Shown: positions 16,065 to 25,663 of the stretch, piece after piece
How the letters are laid out: each line of letters opens with the position of its first letter
Position numbering within the stretch: position 1 is the first letter of the stretch
Source of the DNA: Coriobacteriales bacterium
GTDB taxonomy: Bacteria; Actinomycetota; Coriobacteriia; Coriobacteriales; UMGS124
DNA: 45,995 bases
NCBI GenBank assembly: GCA_017515595.1
Contig: JAFWFL010000047.1
Coordinates: forward strand, 1-45,995
Direction of reading: 5' to 3'
Translations under genes and position numbers: made by a program
Notes under the pieces: generated by a model
Told to the model about the DNA's origin: nothing
Database searches by the model: none
Seen by the model: only the letters and a program-made list of their open reading frames with translations

Positions 16065-17399
16065 ATGCCGAATACGCTCTTTGGCACAGACGGTGTTCGC
16101 GGCGTTGCGAATGCTGAGCTCTCTTGTGATTTGGCATTCAAACTTGGTCTTGCGGCGGTTACCGTGTACGGCAAAAAGATTGTCGTGGGCAGGGATACCC
16201 GTCTGAGCGGACAGATGCTCGAGAATGCTTTGACAGCCGGTATTATGGCTGCCGGTGGCACCGCACTTTGCGCAGGTGTTATTCCTACGCCGGCTGTTGC
16301 TTTACTGACCGTGCTCTATAAGGCAGACGCAGGTGTTGTAATCTCTGCAAGCCATAACCCGCCCGAGTACAACGGCATTAAGTTCTTTGGTCCCGACGGC
16401 ATGAAGGCGACCGATGATGCCGAGGATGCTCTTGCAAACTTTGCGCTTGAAGGCTTTAAGGATTTTGAGTATCACACGGGCGAAGCTGTAGGACGCCTCG
16501 AATATCTCGAGGATGCTCATGAGCGCTACATCTCGCATGCGATTTCTACCATCGATACTAACCTCTCCGGTCTTAAGATTGTTGTTGACTGTGCCCATGG
16601 CGCAAGCTGTCAAACAACTCCTCAGGCGCTTGAGCGTTTGGGCGCCAACGTAATTGCATTTAATACTGATTACACCGGTTATGACATCAACGTAGGCTGC
16701 GGTTCAACACACCTGGGCCAGGTGCGCGAGAGGGTTCTCAAAGAGCATGCAGACCTTGGTATTGCTCACGACGGCGACGCAGACCGCGTTCTCTTTGTAG
16801 ATGCCCAGGGCAATGAGATTGACGGAGATTATGTGCTTGCATTCTGCTCCTGCGATATGCTCGAGCGCGGCGAGCTAGCTCAGTCAGAGGTTGTCTCGAC
16901 GGTTATGTGCAACATTGGTTTTGTGCGTGCCATGAAAGAGCACGGTATCAGCGTTTACCAAACAGCGGTAGGCGACCGTTATGTGCTCCAGCAGATGCTC
17001 GAGGACGGCGCCGTTATTGGCGGCGAGCAATCAGGCCATATTATTTTCCTTAAGCACAACACCACTGGCGACGGCCTTGTAACCGCAATGCAGGTACTTG
17101 GCGTTATGAAGCATACCGGTAAGTCGCTTGCAGAGCTTGCCTCGGTGATGAAGCACTTCCCGCAGGCGCTCATCAACGTAAAGACTCCCCGCAAGGACGA
17201 GCATTCCACAAATCCCGGTGTTCTTGCAGCTATTGCTGCTGAAAATGCCTATCTCGGCGACAACGGCCGCGTTTTGGTAAGGGCCTCGGGCACCGAGCCT
17301 CTCGTAAGGGTAATGGTAGAGGCAGAGACCGAGGAAGACGCCGAGCAGTGCGCGCAGCGTATTGCGCAGGTTGTTCGTGATGAGCTTGACGGTGAATAA
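16065..17399 (+). CDS. glmM: Phosphoglucosamine mutase
   Basis: GlmM interconverts glucosamine-6-phosphate and glucosamine-1-phosphate on the way to UDP-GlcNAc for peptidoglycan. The 444-residue protein has the full alpha-phosphohexomutase layout: the N-terminal FGTDGVRGVAN, the phosphoserine loop ISASHNPPEYNGIKFFG (about 94-110), the metal-binding DGDADRVLFVD (about 238-248), the sugar-binding GGEQSGHI, and the C-terminal phosphate-binding RASGTEPLVRVM. AGGAGGTG lies upstream of the start. The gene opens a ten-kilobase co-directional run of housekeeping genes. Confidence 0.97.
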   Translation: MPNTLFGTDGVRGVANAELSCDLAFKLGLAAVTVYGKKIVVGRDTRLSGQMLENALTAGIMAAGGTALCAGVIPTPAVALLTVLYKADAGVVISASHNPPEYNGIKFFGPDGMKATDDAEDALANFALEGFKDFEYHTGEAVGRLEYLEDAHERYISHAISTIDTNLSGLKIVVDCAHGASCQTTPQALERLGANVIAFNTDYTGYDINVGCGSTHLGQVRERVLKEHADLGIAHDGDADRVLFVDAQGNEIDGDYVLAFCSCDMLERGELAQSEVVSTVMCNIGFVRAMKEHGISVYQTAVGDRYVLQQMLEDGAVIGGEQSGHIIFLKHNTTGDGLVTAMQVLGVMKHTGKSLAELASVMKHFPQALINVKTPRKDEHSTNPGVLAAIAAENAYLGDNGRVLVRASGTEPLVRVMVEAETEEDAEQCAQRIAQVVRDELDGE

Positions 17400-17416
17400 T
17401 CAGTAGGTACAATAAT

Positions 17417-17905
17417 ATGGCTGTCGCGGGTATTGGGGTAGACATTGTTGAGATTGAGCGGATGCGCGCCATCCTTGAGCGCACACCCCGCTTTAAGCAG
17501 CGTGTTTTTACCGAGACCGAGCAGGAGTACTGCGATAAAAGGTCAAATCCTGCCGCAAGCTATGCCGCATGTTTTGCGGCTCGCGAAGCTGTGCTCAAGG
17601 CATTAGGAACAGGTTTTAGCGGCATGGGTCTCAAGGACGTCTCGGTTGACCATGATGACCGAGGGAAGCCGCTTGCTATTCTGACCGGGAAAGCGCAGCA
17701 AGTTGCCCAAAACCAGGGTGTGCTCGAGGTGTATCTTTCGATTTCGCATACGAGCGATATCGCTGTTGCGAATGCCGTAGCCTCAACAGCACAAACCCGG
17801 GTTAAGCGTGAGGTACATACAGACGAGAAGACCGCATTGGCAGAGCAGTTTAAGCAGGCTCGCAAGCTTCTTGACGAGCTTGACCGCAAAGAGGAGGACG
17901 CATAA
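17417..17905 (+). CDS. acpS: Holo-[acyl-carrier-protein] synthase with C-terminal extension
   Basis: AcpS transfers phosphopantetheine from CoA to acyl carrier protein. The N-terminal ~120 residues are a normal AcpS: GIGVDIVEIERM (about 5-16), the metal-binding FAAREAVLKALGTGF (about 52-66), and LSISHTSDIAVA near residue 109. The protein has 162 residues, about 40 more than usual. The extra C-terminus (EKTALAEQFKQARKLLDELDRKEED) is charged and probably a single amphipathic helix. The following nnrE-nnrD gene starts on the base right after the stop codon. Confidence 0.93.
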   Translation: MAVAGIGVDIVEIERMRAILERTPRFKQRVFTETEQEYCDKRSNPAASYAACFAAREAVLKALGTGFSGMGLKDVSVDHDDRGKPLAILTGKAQQVAQNQGVLEVYLSISHTSDIAVANAVASTAQTRVKREVHTDEKTALAEQFKQARKLLDELDRKEEDA

Positions 17906-20665
17906 ATGAAGCCCATCATAAGTGTCTCGGCAATTCGGGATTTTGAAACTTCGTGTATCAGCAACGGGGTATCTGAGCAGGAGCTCATGACCCGGGCGGG
18001 TGCGGTTGTTGCTTTGCAGGCAGCACAGCTCAGCGAAGGCGGCAAAATTGTTGTGTTTTGCGGTATGGGCAAAAACGGCGGAGACGGATGGGTCTGTGCA
18101 GATAACCTCGAGAAACATGGCTACGACGTCACGGTAGTAACCGCTGCGACGCCGGCCCTCATCAAAAATGAGCTTTCGCGCAAAATGGCGAACAGCGTTG
18201 CCGACAGAGGCATTCCTATTCTGGTGAGTCCTTCTGACAAGCAGCTTGAGAAGCTCTTGAGCGCCTCTGACGTTTGTATTGACGCAATGTTTGGCACGGG
18301 TTTCTCGGGCGCCTTAAAAGAGCCGTACGCTCAGTGGGCTGAGATTCTCAACGCCTCGTTTAGCGGCTCGGTTGTTTCTATAGATGTTCCAAGCGGTATA
18401 GATGCTCAAACCGGTCTCGCGCAGGGACCCTATGTGCATGCTGATGTTACAGTGACCATGTTTGCGGCAAAGCCGGGCCTCATTTCTGGCGAAGGCCGTG
18501 CCGCAAGCGGCAAAATTGTGTGCGTGGGTTTGGTAGACGAGCAGGAGGGTATTGGCGGCCTTGACGACCTCGCAGATTTGTATATGCTCGAAGATGCAGA
18601 TTACGAGGGCATTCTTGCCGAGACAAACCCGCTCCAGGACAAGTATACCCATGGCCGCGTGCTCGTAGTGGGAGGCTCGGCACAGTATCCCGGCGCCGCA
18701 ATTATGACGGCAGCCGCTGCTGCGCGCTCCGGAGCAGGCTATGTAACGCTCGCGGTTCCGTACCCGGTTGTTGCCTGTGCTCAGGCACATATGCTTACCA
18801 TTCCGGTTATTGGACTTCCAAGCGATGAAGACGGCACGTTTGACTCTTCTGCAGCGAGCGAAATGGCAGCTTTGGCAGAGAAAGCAGACGTGGTAATTGT
18901 CGGTCCGGGCATGACCACCTCGTTTGGTGCATGCGAAGTTGTGCGCTCGCTTTTAGATTCCGACGCCGCGCTCGTGCTTGATGCCGATGCCCTTAATGCC
19001 CTTGTGAAGATTTGCACAGGCAGTGCAGAAGAGCATCCCGAGCCGCTTCGCCGGGAAAAGCCTCTTGTACTGACTCCGCATACGCATGAACTCTCGCGTT
19101 TGGTGAATAAAGAAGTCTCAGAGGTAGCCGCCCTGTCTCAGGCTGTTGAAGCATCGCAGTCGCTTGTTTGGGCGGTTGGCTCATCAAATATGACGGTTTT
19201 GGCAAAGGGCCCGGTAAGCTCTGTTGTTGGCGTTGAGGGCTCGGTTATTCCCGAGGCCGGTTCACCATGCCTGGCTACAGCCGGCTCCGGTGACGTTTTG
19301 GCCGGTATTGTGGGAGCTGTTTTGGCCCAGAACATGGCTGCATGCAAAGACGGAGAAGAACTCGATACCTCAGATATGCTCATGACCGTAGCTTTTGCAG
19401 ACCGTGTTCATGCTCTCTGCGGAGAACTGGCAATTGGCAGATGCGGTTCGCGAGGCGTGGTGGCGACTGATCTCATTGAGTTTGCCGGCCTTGCGATTGA
19501 CGAGCTTCTCACCCGTGCAGATTATGCTGCGCTTGAGGGAATGGAAGACAGCCCCGCGTCTCTTGAGGCAAACCTCGTGTTGTCTCAAGAAGATTCGATT
19601 GTGCCTCCAAAAGAGGTCCAGGATCTGATTCGCTCTGACCGTATGTCACAGAGCGCGGCAGATGATGCTGCGGCTTTTGCCGAACCGAGCGATGACGCCA
19701 TGCTTGAGCTTGAGGAACCTCTCGCATTCCAAGAGAAAAAAGAGCCGGCCAAACCTGAGCCGGCAGATAACTCACCGTATAATGTTGATGTATCTTCGCC
19801 CTTCGCAAGACTGTTTATGCGCAGAGAAGCGGCTTTACGCAATGCAAAGCAAGAGAAGCAAGATGTGCCTGAAGAGCAAAAAGCACCGGTGGTTCCCGCT
19901 CAGCCTGAGCCTGAACCCGAGCCGGAGCCCGAGCCTGTAACAACCGTAAAGCCTTTTGTACCGGCATCTCCGCTCAAGCGCGCTATCAGTGCATCTGTTC
20001 TTGCGGACCCGGGAGTTTCGGTCAAACAGCCGCCGCTGGGTACGGCAGGGGAGACCACACAAATGCCCCCGCTCGACCTCGATGAATTGGAATTTGGCGT
20101 TGACCCGCTCTCATATGTGGTTGAACTCGATGAACTTGATGAGCCGTATGTTGAGCTTGCCGAGGAACCCGTACAGGAACCTGTGCCAGAGGAACCCGCG
20201 CCAGAAGAGCCCGTGTCAGAGCTTATACAAATTCCTGCACAGGAAGCTGCTCAGGAGCCTGTTGAGGAAGCTGTAGCAGAGGCTGTACAAGAAGCTGCTG
20301 AGGAGTTGGCACAGGAGGCTTTTGAAGCTGCCGAGGAGGTTCAGGAATCCCTGGCAGAGCAGGTAGCAGAGTTTGCAGAGGAGTTTGTTGAGCAGCCGGT
20401 TGAGGAATTCATTGAGGAGCCTTTCGCAGCCCCCACAAACATCCTGCTCTCGGAGACCGCAATTCCCGAGATAGAAGAAGAAATACCGGTTGTTCCTCTG
20501 TCTGATGACCTCGTTAAGCCGCTGACCAAAGAGGACGTGGCCCAGGTGCTCGAGGACTACCATGAGCAGGCTACCATCCATATAGATGACCCCAAAGCTA
20601 AACCAATTGACGAGCGTCCGCGAGCTAAAGCCGTGCTCGCCAAGAAGAGACGCTTCCGTTTTTAA
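17906..20665 (+). CDS. nnrE-nnrD: Bifunctional NAD(P)H-hydrate epimerase/dehydratase with long acidic tail
   Basis: The enzyme repairs hydrated NAD(P)H. Residues about 1-215 are the epimerase (NnrE), with GMGKNGGDGWVCA and DAMFGTGFSG. Residues about 225-530 are the ADP/ATP-dependent dehydratase (NnrD), with GGSAQYPGAAIMTAAA, LTPHTHELSRL and the catalytic ATAGSGDVLAGIVGA. This fusion is the common bacterial form, about 500 residues. Here 919 residues are present: about 380 C-terminal residues are low-complexity, rich in Glu, Pro, Ala and Val. They include a (PE)n block near 670 and a long AQE/VEE-rich stretch. The last residues turn basic (KAVLAKKRRFRF). GAGGAGG precedes the start. Confidence 0.93.
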   Translation: MKPIISVSAIRDFETSCISNGVSEQELMTRAGAVVALQAAQLSEGGKIVVFCGMGKNGGDGWVCADNLEKHGYDVTVVTAATPALIKNELSRKMANSVADRGIPILVSPSDKQLEKLLSASDVCIDAMFGTGFSGALKEPYAQWAEILNASFSGSVVSIDVPSGIDAQTGLAQGPYVHADVTVTMFAAKPGLISGEGRAASGKIVCVGLVDEQEGIGGLDDLADLYMLEDADYEGILAETNPLQDKYTHGRVLVVGGSAQYPGAAIMTAAAAARSGAGYVTLAVPYPVVACAQAHMLTIPVIGLPSDEDGTFDSSAASEMAALAEKADVVIVGPGMTTSFGACEVVRSLLDSDAALVLDADALNALVKICTGSAEEHPEPLRREKPLVLTPHTHELSRLVNKEVSEVAALSQAVEASQSLVWAVGSSNMTVLAKGPVSSVVGVEGSVIPEAGSPCLATAGSGDVLAGIVGAVLAQNMAACKDGEELDTSDMLMTVAFADRVHALCGELAIGRCGSRGVVATDLIEFAGLAIDELLTRADYAALEGMEDSPASLEANLVLSQEDSIVPPKEVQDLIRSDRMSQSAADDAAAFAEPSDDAMLELEEPLAFQEKKEPAKPEPADNSPYNVDVSSPFARLFMRREAALRNAKQEKQDVPEEQKAPVVPAQPEPEPEPEPEPVTTVKPFVPASPLKRAISASVLADPGVSVKQPPLGTAGETTQMPPLDLDELEFGVDPLSYVVELDELDEPYVELAEEPVQEPVPEEPAPEEPVSELIQIPAQEAAQEPVEEAVAEAVQEAAEELAQEAFEAAEEVQESLAEQVAEFAEEFVEQPVEEFIEEPFAAPTNILLSETAIPEIEEEIPVVPLSDDLVKPLTKEDVAQVLEDYHEQATIHIDDPKAKPIDERPRAKAVLAKKRRFRF

Positions 20666-20745
20666 TACTAACAGATGAGGCAGGGGATTTACACTTGCCT
20701 TCTGTCTTACCCTGTCTTACGCAATGACTGTCAGAGGAGTGTGCA

Positions 20746-21918
20746 ATGGTACCAGAGCTGCGTGAATTGCCAAATAACCGTTGGGCCTGGGTTGAGGTAG
20801 ATCTTTCTGCCATCCGTCATAATGCCCGGGTATTTAAGGACCTCACTCATGGTTCTACCCGCTTTTGCGCTGTTGTAAAGGCCAATGGCTACGGTCACGG
20901 AGCCGCACAGGTTGCACGCGCATGCAAGTCTGTGGGAGCAGATATGTTTGCCGTGGCGACGGTAGATGAGGGAATCTCCCTGCGCAACCAGGGCATTGAA
21001 GAGCCAATACTGATTCTTGCCCAGCCGCCCGTTACGTCGGTAGATGCAATTGTCGCAAATGACCTTACTCCCGCTGTATACGATCTCGAGTTTGTGGGCA
21101 GGCTCGGCCAGGCCGCCTTGGGCCAGTCAAAAGTTGCACAATACCACCTCGCGGTAGACACAGGCATGGACCGCATTGGTGTGCCTCATGACGAAGTAGG
21201 CGAGTTTGTGGTAGTAGCCGAGCGTCTGAGCGGCATTGAGCTTGGCGGCGTATTCACTCATTTTGCAACTGCCGAGAAACCCGCTGACTGGGATTTTGCG
21301 ATGCAGTTCAAGCGTTTTAGGGAAGCTGTTACCACAATCAAAAGCTTAGATATTGATCCCGGTATTGTTCACTGCTGTAACACGCCTGCTACCGTTTTGC
21401 ACCCCGAGGCCCACTTTGATATGGTGCGTGTGGGTATTGGTCTTTATGGTCTTCATCCTGCAGATATTACCCGCTCAAAGCTTGATCTTAGACAGGCTAT
21501 GAGTGTGCGTGCACGTGTAACGCGTGTGCGTGAGCCCGCAGTGGGCGAGGGCGTGGGATACGGCATGACCTACCGCGTGATGCGCTCGGGCATACAAATT
21601 GCGACGTTGCCCCTTGGTTATGCCGACGGCCTCTCAAGGCCTTTGAGCAACCGCATTGATGTTCTGTACGAGGGCCGCAGGTTCAGGCAGGTGGGTAACA
21701 TCTGTATGGATCAGTTTATGTTTGAGGTTGACCCGGCGCTCGCACTTGCACAGCGCTCGCGCGCGAAACCGGTAGAAGTGGGCGATGAGGTTACGGTTAT
21801 TGGCACAAGCGGCAAAGAAACCATTACGGTAGATTCTATCGCGAATTTGCTCGGCACCATCAATTATGAAATTGTTTGTGCCTTTGACAACCGCTTGCCA
21901 AAAGTCTTTGTACAGTAA
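20746..21918 (+). CDS. alr: Alanine racemase
   Basis: Alr makes D-alanine for peptidoglycan using PLP. The 390-residue protein has the N-terminal VEVDLSAIRHNARVF, the PLP-lysine motif AVVKANGYGHGA (about 42-53), VDTGMDRIGV, a GIGLYGLHP segment and GYGMTYR near residue 268. The catalytic Tyr lies in this last motif, and GNICMDQFMFEV follows. GAGGAG lies upstream of ATG 20746. It stands next to nnrE-nnrD and tsaE as in many Gram-positive bacteria. I see no amino acid export or DNA-binding feature, so the biosynthetic role is the simplest call. Confidence 0.96.
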   Translation: MVPELRELPNNRWAWVEVDLSAIRHNARVFKDLTHGSTRFCAVVKANGYGHGAAQVARACKSVGADMFAVATVDEGISLRNQGIEEPILILAQPPVTSVDAIVANDLTPAVYDLEFVGRLGQAALGQSKVAQYHLAVDTGMDRIGVPHDEVGEFVVVAERLSGIELGGVFTHFATAEKPADWDFAMQFKRFREAVTTIKSLDIDPGIVHCCNTPATVLHPEAHFDMVRVGIGLYGLHPADITRSKLDLRQAMSVRARVTRVREPAVGEGVGYGMTYRVMRSGIQIATLPLGYADGLSRPLSNRIDVLYEGRRFRQVGNICMDQFMFEVDPALALAQRSRAKPVEVGDEVTVIGTSGKETITVDSIANLLGTINYEIVCAFDNRLPKVFVQ

Positions 21919-21955
21919 GTTTTGCGTTATTGCCGCCTGTGAGGAGAGGTGATTT

Positions 21956-22609
21956 TTGCCTATGAAAACAGTGCTTTCCATTCCGGGGCATGAACACCCG
22001 CACCCCCGCGAAGTTTCGCTTGATGAGATTCGTCTGACGCTCGGCGATTGCAGGCTCTGCCCGCTTTGGGAGACACGAACCAATATTGTTTTTGGCGTGG
22101 GCAACCCTTATGCCCGTGTTGTGCTGGTGGGCGAGGCTCCCGGTGCAAATGAAGACGCTCAGGGCATTCCTTTTGTGGGGCGGGCCGGAGCGCTTCTCGA
22201 CCGTGTGCTTGAGGATTGTGCAGGTTTGCATCGCAGCGATGTCTACATTGCGAACGTGCTCAAATGCAGGCCGCCCAACAACCGCGATCCCAAACCGGAC
22301 GAGGTCGAAGTTTGTTCGCCCTATTTGCGCGAACAGATTCGCAGTATTTGGCCTGATATTATTATGACGCTCGGCAACCCCGCAACCCATTTTATTCTGC
22401 GTACTGATCTTGGTATCACTCGTCTGCGCGGCATGGTGCACAAGACCGGCCATTTTGCGGTGCTGCCCACCTTCCACCCGGCGGCCGTTTTGCGCGATAC
22501 TCATAAGCTTGCCGAGCTCGAGACAGACTTCAGACTGCTTGGCCAGCTTGTTCGCGGAGAAGTACCGCTGCCGGCCGAGCAGAGTGTGCTCAATACGCAG
22601 GAAGAGTAA
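21956..22609 (+). CDS. Uracil-DNA glycosylase, family 4 (iron-sulfur type)
   Basis: This 217-residue protein removes uracil from DNA. Motif GEAPGANEDAQGIPFVGRAG (about 59-78) and the terminal TFHPAAVLR (about 172) define the family 4 type. Four cysteines fit the family's 4Fe-4S pattern: CRLC near residue 33, VLKC near 102 and EVC near 119 (a 15-residue spacing). The start is TTG 21956 or ATG 21962 two codons later; GAGGAGAGGTGA lies immediately upstream and suits either. The gene stands between alr and tsaE. Confidence 0.93.
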   Translation: MPMKTVLSIPGHEHPHPREVSLDEIRLTLGDCRLCPLWETRTNIVFGVGNPYARVVLVGEAPGANEDAQGIPFVGRAGALLDRVLEDCAGLHRSDVYIANVLKCRPPNNRDPKPDEVEVCSPYLREQIRSIWPDIIMTLGNPATHFILRTDLGITRLRGMVHKTGHFAVLPTFHPAAVLRDTHKLAELETDFRLLGQLVRGEVPLPAEQSVLNTQEE

Positions 22610-22623
22610 GGTGAATAAGTTTT

Positions 22624-23190
22624 ATGACGGAGAATGACGCCCTGGATGCTCAGGCATTGCCTCTGCGTGCGGCAAAAGGAGTCTACAAGTCCTTATCGGC
22701 AGAAGCAACGCGCTGTTTGGGACGCATATTGGGAGAATTTCTTATGCCGGGCGATGTGGTAATTCTGGGCGGTGACCTTGGAGCGGGCAAAACCTGCTTT
22801 ACCGGGGGAGTTGCGCAGAGCTTAGGTGACGCCGACCCCGTAACGAGCCCTACCTTTGCTGTGGTCCAGGTACATGACACGGGCCGTATCCCGCTTTACC
22901 ATGCAGACGTATACCGGCTTGAAGATGCAAGCCGGCTTGAGGACACGGGTATTTATGACCTGCTCGAGGCAGACGGCGTCTGTATCATAGAGTGGGGCGA
23001 TATGTTTATTGACGAGTTTGGCGACGAGCGCCTTGATATTATGTTCTCACGCAATGACGTGAGTGCACAGGGCTTGGAACCGGCCCGAACCCTTGAGTTT
23101 TATCCGCACGGAACACGTGCCCGCGACCTCTTGGAGGATTTTGACGCGCGCGTTACAGATGTTTGCGCTTCGCGCGCGCAAGCAGAGTAA
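22624..23190 (+). CDS. tsaE: tRNA threonylcarbamoyladenosine ATPase TsaE
   Basis: TsaE is the ATPase that recycles the TsaB-TsaD complex during synthesis of t6A at tRNA position 37. The 188-residue protein has Walker A GGDLGAGKTCFTGG (about 42-55), the TSPTFAVVQ switch, YHADVYRLED, and the Walker B-like CIIEWGDMF (about 120-128). The C-terminus is about 40 residues longer than typical and contains no recognised domain. The gene directly precedes the tsaB-rimI-tsaD fusion, its functional partner. Confidence 0.95.
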   Translation: MTENDALDAQALPLRAAKGVYKSLSAEATRCLGRILGEFLMPGDVVILGGDLGAGKTCFTGGVAQSLGDADPVTSPTFAVVQVHDTGRIPLYHADVYRLEDASRLEDTGIYDLLEADGVCIIEWGDMFIDEFGDERLDIMFSRNDVSAQGLEPARTLEFYPHGTRARDLLEDFDARVTDVCASRAQAE

Positions 23191-23227
23191 CACGAGGTCA
23201 TAAGGGGTGTTCCGGCAAAAGGAGAGT

Positions 23228-25663
23228 ATGTTGACGCAACCGCAAACAACCTTGCATACAGATTCACTTGAGACTCGCTGTGTTCTTGCAATTGATACAT
23301 CAACCGAGATGCTTGCCTGCGCCGTAGCAAACGTGACGTTTGAGGGCCGGGTTGCCAAGAGCATTGAGCTGCTTGGCTCGGCAGACCACACAAGCCCGCG
23401 CCAGGCAAACGTTGAGCTTGTGCTCACGGTAGACGCAATGCTCAGAGACGCGGGTTTACAGCGCTCAGATATTGACATGGTTCTGGCAGGCACGGGCCCC
23501 GGCTCGTTTACCGGTGTGCGCATTGGCGTTGCCGCAGCTAAAGGCTTTGCCTGTGGTCTCGAGGTCCCTCTTTTTGGAGCTTCTACGCTTGACGCCGTTG
23601 CCTGGAATCTTTGGCAAAACGGCATCAGGGGACGCGTGGGTATTGTGGGCGACGCAATGCGCAAAGAGGTGTACCCGGGCATTTATATGCTTACTGACGA
23701 GGGGGCAGAGCGCTGTTTTACTTCCGAGACAGTCATGAAGGTTGCGCAGGCAATAGAAGCCTGGACCGCTGCCGAGAATACCAAAAACCTGCTTCTCGCA
23801 GGAGACGGCCTCAAAAAGTACAAAGCCCAGTTTGCAGAAGCCGGCTTTGAGGAGTTCGTGAGCGAAGAGTTGTGGTATCCCACGGGAGCCGGCCTGCTTC
23901 ATACTCTCTTAAAACCGAGCAGGTTCGACGAGCGCTTTTTGGGTGATCCGGCCTCAGTGCTGCCGCTTTATACGAGGCTTTCTGATGCCGAGGAGAACGA
24001 ACGCATTCGTTTGGGCCTTGCACAAAAAGAGACGCTCTTTGTGACCGGTGTTGACGAGCTTTTGGGAAGTTTGCCATACCAGCTACGTCCCATGAACATA
24101 AATGATGCGGTTGCCGTAGCTCAGCTTGAAGCCCGGGTATATGCAGACGAAGCAACCCATACGCCCTGGTCGCGTGCACTCTTTGAAGAAGAGTTTTCTC
24201 AGCGCGACCGCCTTTGGTGGACCGCTTATGACAAAGGCCAGGTTATTGCCTTCACAGGCGGTATGGTTATAGACGGAAACCTCGAAATCCTCGACGTTGT
24301 GGTTGCTCCGGAGTTCAGAAGACTCGGTATTGCTCAGGCTCTTTTGGAACGCGTTTCATATGACGCGCAAATGCTTGGAGCTACTACATCAACGCTTGAA
24401 GTTGCGGCAACTAATGAGGCGGCTCAGGCGTTATACCGCAAGATGGGATTTGAGCCGGTAGGCGAGCGAAAGAACTATTACGGTCAGGGGAATCATGCGC
24501 TTGTGATGAAGGCAGATCTCCCGCTCAAAGCCGCTCAGACAGTTGAGCGTGATGCAGAGAATGCTGACGCCTCTAATCCATGGCCGCAGGTGCATGCAGA
24601 GCGCACTCATGAAGAAGAGCAGGCAATTGCTGCCGCCGGCAAGATGATACTTGCGATCGAAAGCTCCTGCGATGAGACCGCTATGGCGATTATTGATGGA
24701 AGCGGCCGCATCATCTCGAGTGTTGTCGCAACACAAATTGATTTTCATGCGCGTTTTGGCGGCGTGGTGCCCGAGATTGCAAGCCGCAAACATATTGAGG
24801 CACTGGTAGGCGTTTACCAAAAGACGCTCGAAGACGCTGCGAACACGCTTGGCGTGTCTTCGCTTGCACCTCAGGACCTCTCGGCCATTGCCTGTACGCA
24901 AGGTCCGGGCCTTGTAGGAGCGCTTGTAGTGGGACTTTCTTTTGCAAAGGCGCTCGCATGGACGCAGGATATTCCGCTTGTGTGCGTAAACCACCTGGAA
25001 GGCCATCTCTTTGCAAATCTTCTTGAGACTCCTGATCTCACGCCTCCGTTTGTGGCAAGCCTGCTCTCGGGCGGGCATACCATGCTTGTGCACGTTAAAG
25101 ACTGGGGAGACTACCGCATTTTGGGCGAGACGCTTGATGATGCGGTGGGCGAGGCGTTTGACAAGGTAGCCAAAGCGCTCGGGCTCGGGTATCCCGGCGG
25201 TCCCATTATTTCGCGTTTTGCGAAGCAGGGTAACCCCAAAGCCATTGACTTCCCCCGCGCGATGCTCCACAGCCATGACTACAGGTTTTCTCTCTCAGGT
25301 TTAAAAACCGCAGTTGTGACCTATATTGAGGAGCGCAATGCCCAGGGAAGGCCGGTCAACATTGCAGATCTTGCCGCTTCTTTTGAGGCAGCGGTTATTG
25401 ATGTTCAGGTGGCCAAGGCAAAAACTGCCGTTAAAGAATGCGGAGTAAAAGAATTTTGCGCCGGAGGCGGTGTGACCGCAAATAAAGCCCTGCGTGAGGC
25501 CTATGAGCGTGCGTTCAGGCCCAAGCATGTGCGCGTGACCGTGCCGCCGCTCGAGGCGTGTACCGACAACGCAACCATGATTGCGCTCGCTGCAAAATAT
25601 CACCTTGACCATGGTGATGTTTCGCCTCTGACCGCAGACGCGGACCCAAATCTCAAGCTATGA
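23228..25663 (+). CDS. tsaB-rimI-tsaD: Triple fusion TsaB - RimI - TsaD (t6A synthase and N-acetyltransferase)
   Basis: A single 811-residue open frame carries three domains normally encoded by adjacent genes. Residues about 18-265 are TsaB (VLAIDTSTEMLACAV, GTGPGSFTGVRIGV). Residues about 283-430 are a GNAT acetyltransferase like RimI, with the acetyl-CoA motif VVVAPEFRRLGIAQALLE and ATNEAAQALYRKMGF. Residues about 472-811 are TsaD (LAIESSCDETAMAI, the metal-binding HLEGH, GGHTMLV, ending in TDNATMIALAA). TsaB and TsaD together with TsaE install t6A. The start is ATG 23228 with AAAGGAG upstream; a GTG at 23207 lacks one. comF overlaps the stop. Confidence 0.95.
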   Translation: MLTQPQTTLHTDSLETRCVLAIDTSTEMLACAVANVTFEGRVAKSIELLGSADHTSPRQANVELVLTVDAMLRDAGLQRSDIDMVLAGTGPGSFTGVRIGVAAAKGFACGLEVPLFGASTLDAVAWNLWQNGIRGRVGIVGDAMRKEVYPGIYMLTDEGAERCFTSETVMKVAQAIEAWTAAENTKNLLLAGDGLKKYKAQFAEAGFEEFVSEELWYPTGAGLLHTLLKPSRFDERFLGDPASVLPLYTRLSDAEENERIRLGLAQKETLFVTGVDELLGSLPYQLRPMNINDAVAVAQLEARVYADEATHTPWSRALFEEEFSQRDRLWWTAYDKGQVIAFTGGMVIDGNLEILDVVVAPEFRRLGIAQALLERVSYDAQMLGATTSTLEVAATNEAAQALYRKMGFEPVGERKNYYGQGNHALVMKADLPLKAAQTVERDAENADASNPWPQVHAERTHEEEQAIAAAGKMILAIESSCDETAMAIIDGSGRIISSVVATQIDFHARFGGVVPEIASRKHIEALVGVYQKTLEDAANTLGVSSLAPQDLSAIACTQGPGLVGALVVGLSFAKALAWTQDIPLVCVNHLEGHLFANLLETPDLTPPFVASLLSGGHTMLVHVKDWGDYRILGETLDDAVGEAFDKVAKALGLGYPGGPIISRFAKQGNPKAIDFPRAMLHSHDYRFSLSGLKTAVVTYIEERNAQGRPVNIADLAASFEAAVIDVQVAKAKTAVKECGVKEFCAGGGVTANKALREAYERAFRPKHVRVTVPPLEACTDNATMIALAAKYHLDHGDVSPLTADADPNLKL

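Noticed and set aside
23207-23227. Upstream GTG start for the tsaB-rimI-tsaD fusion
   Set aside because: AAAGGAG sits between GTG 23207 and ATG 23228 at proper distance from the ATG only.
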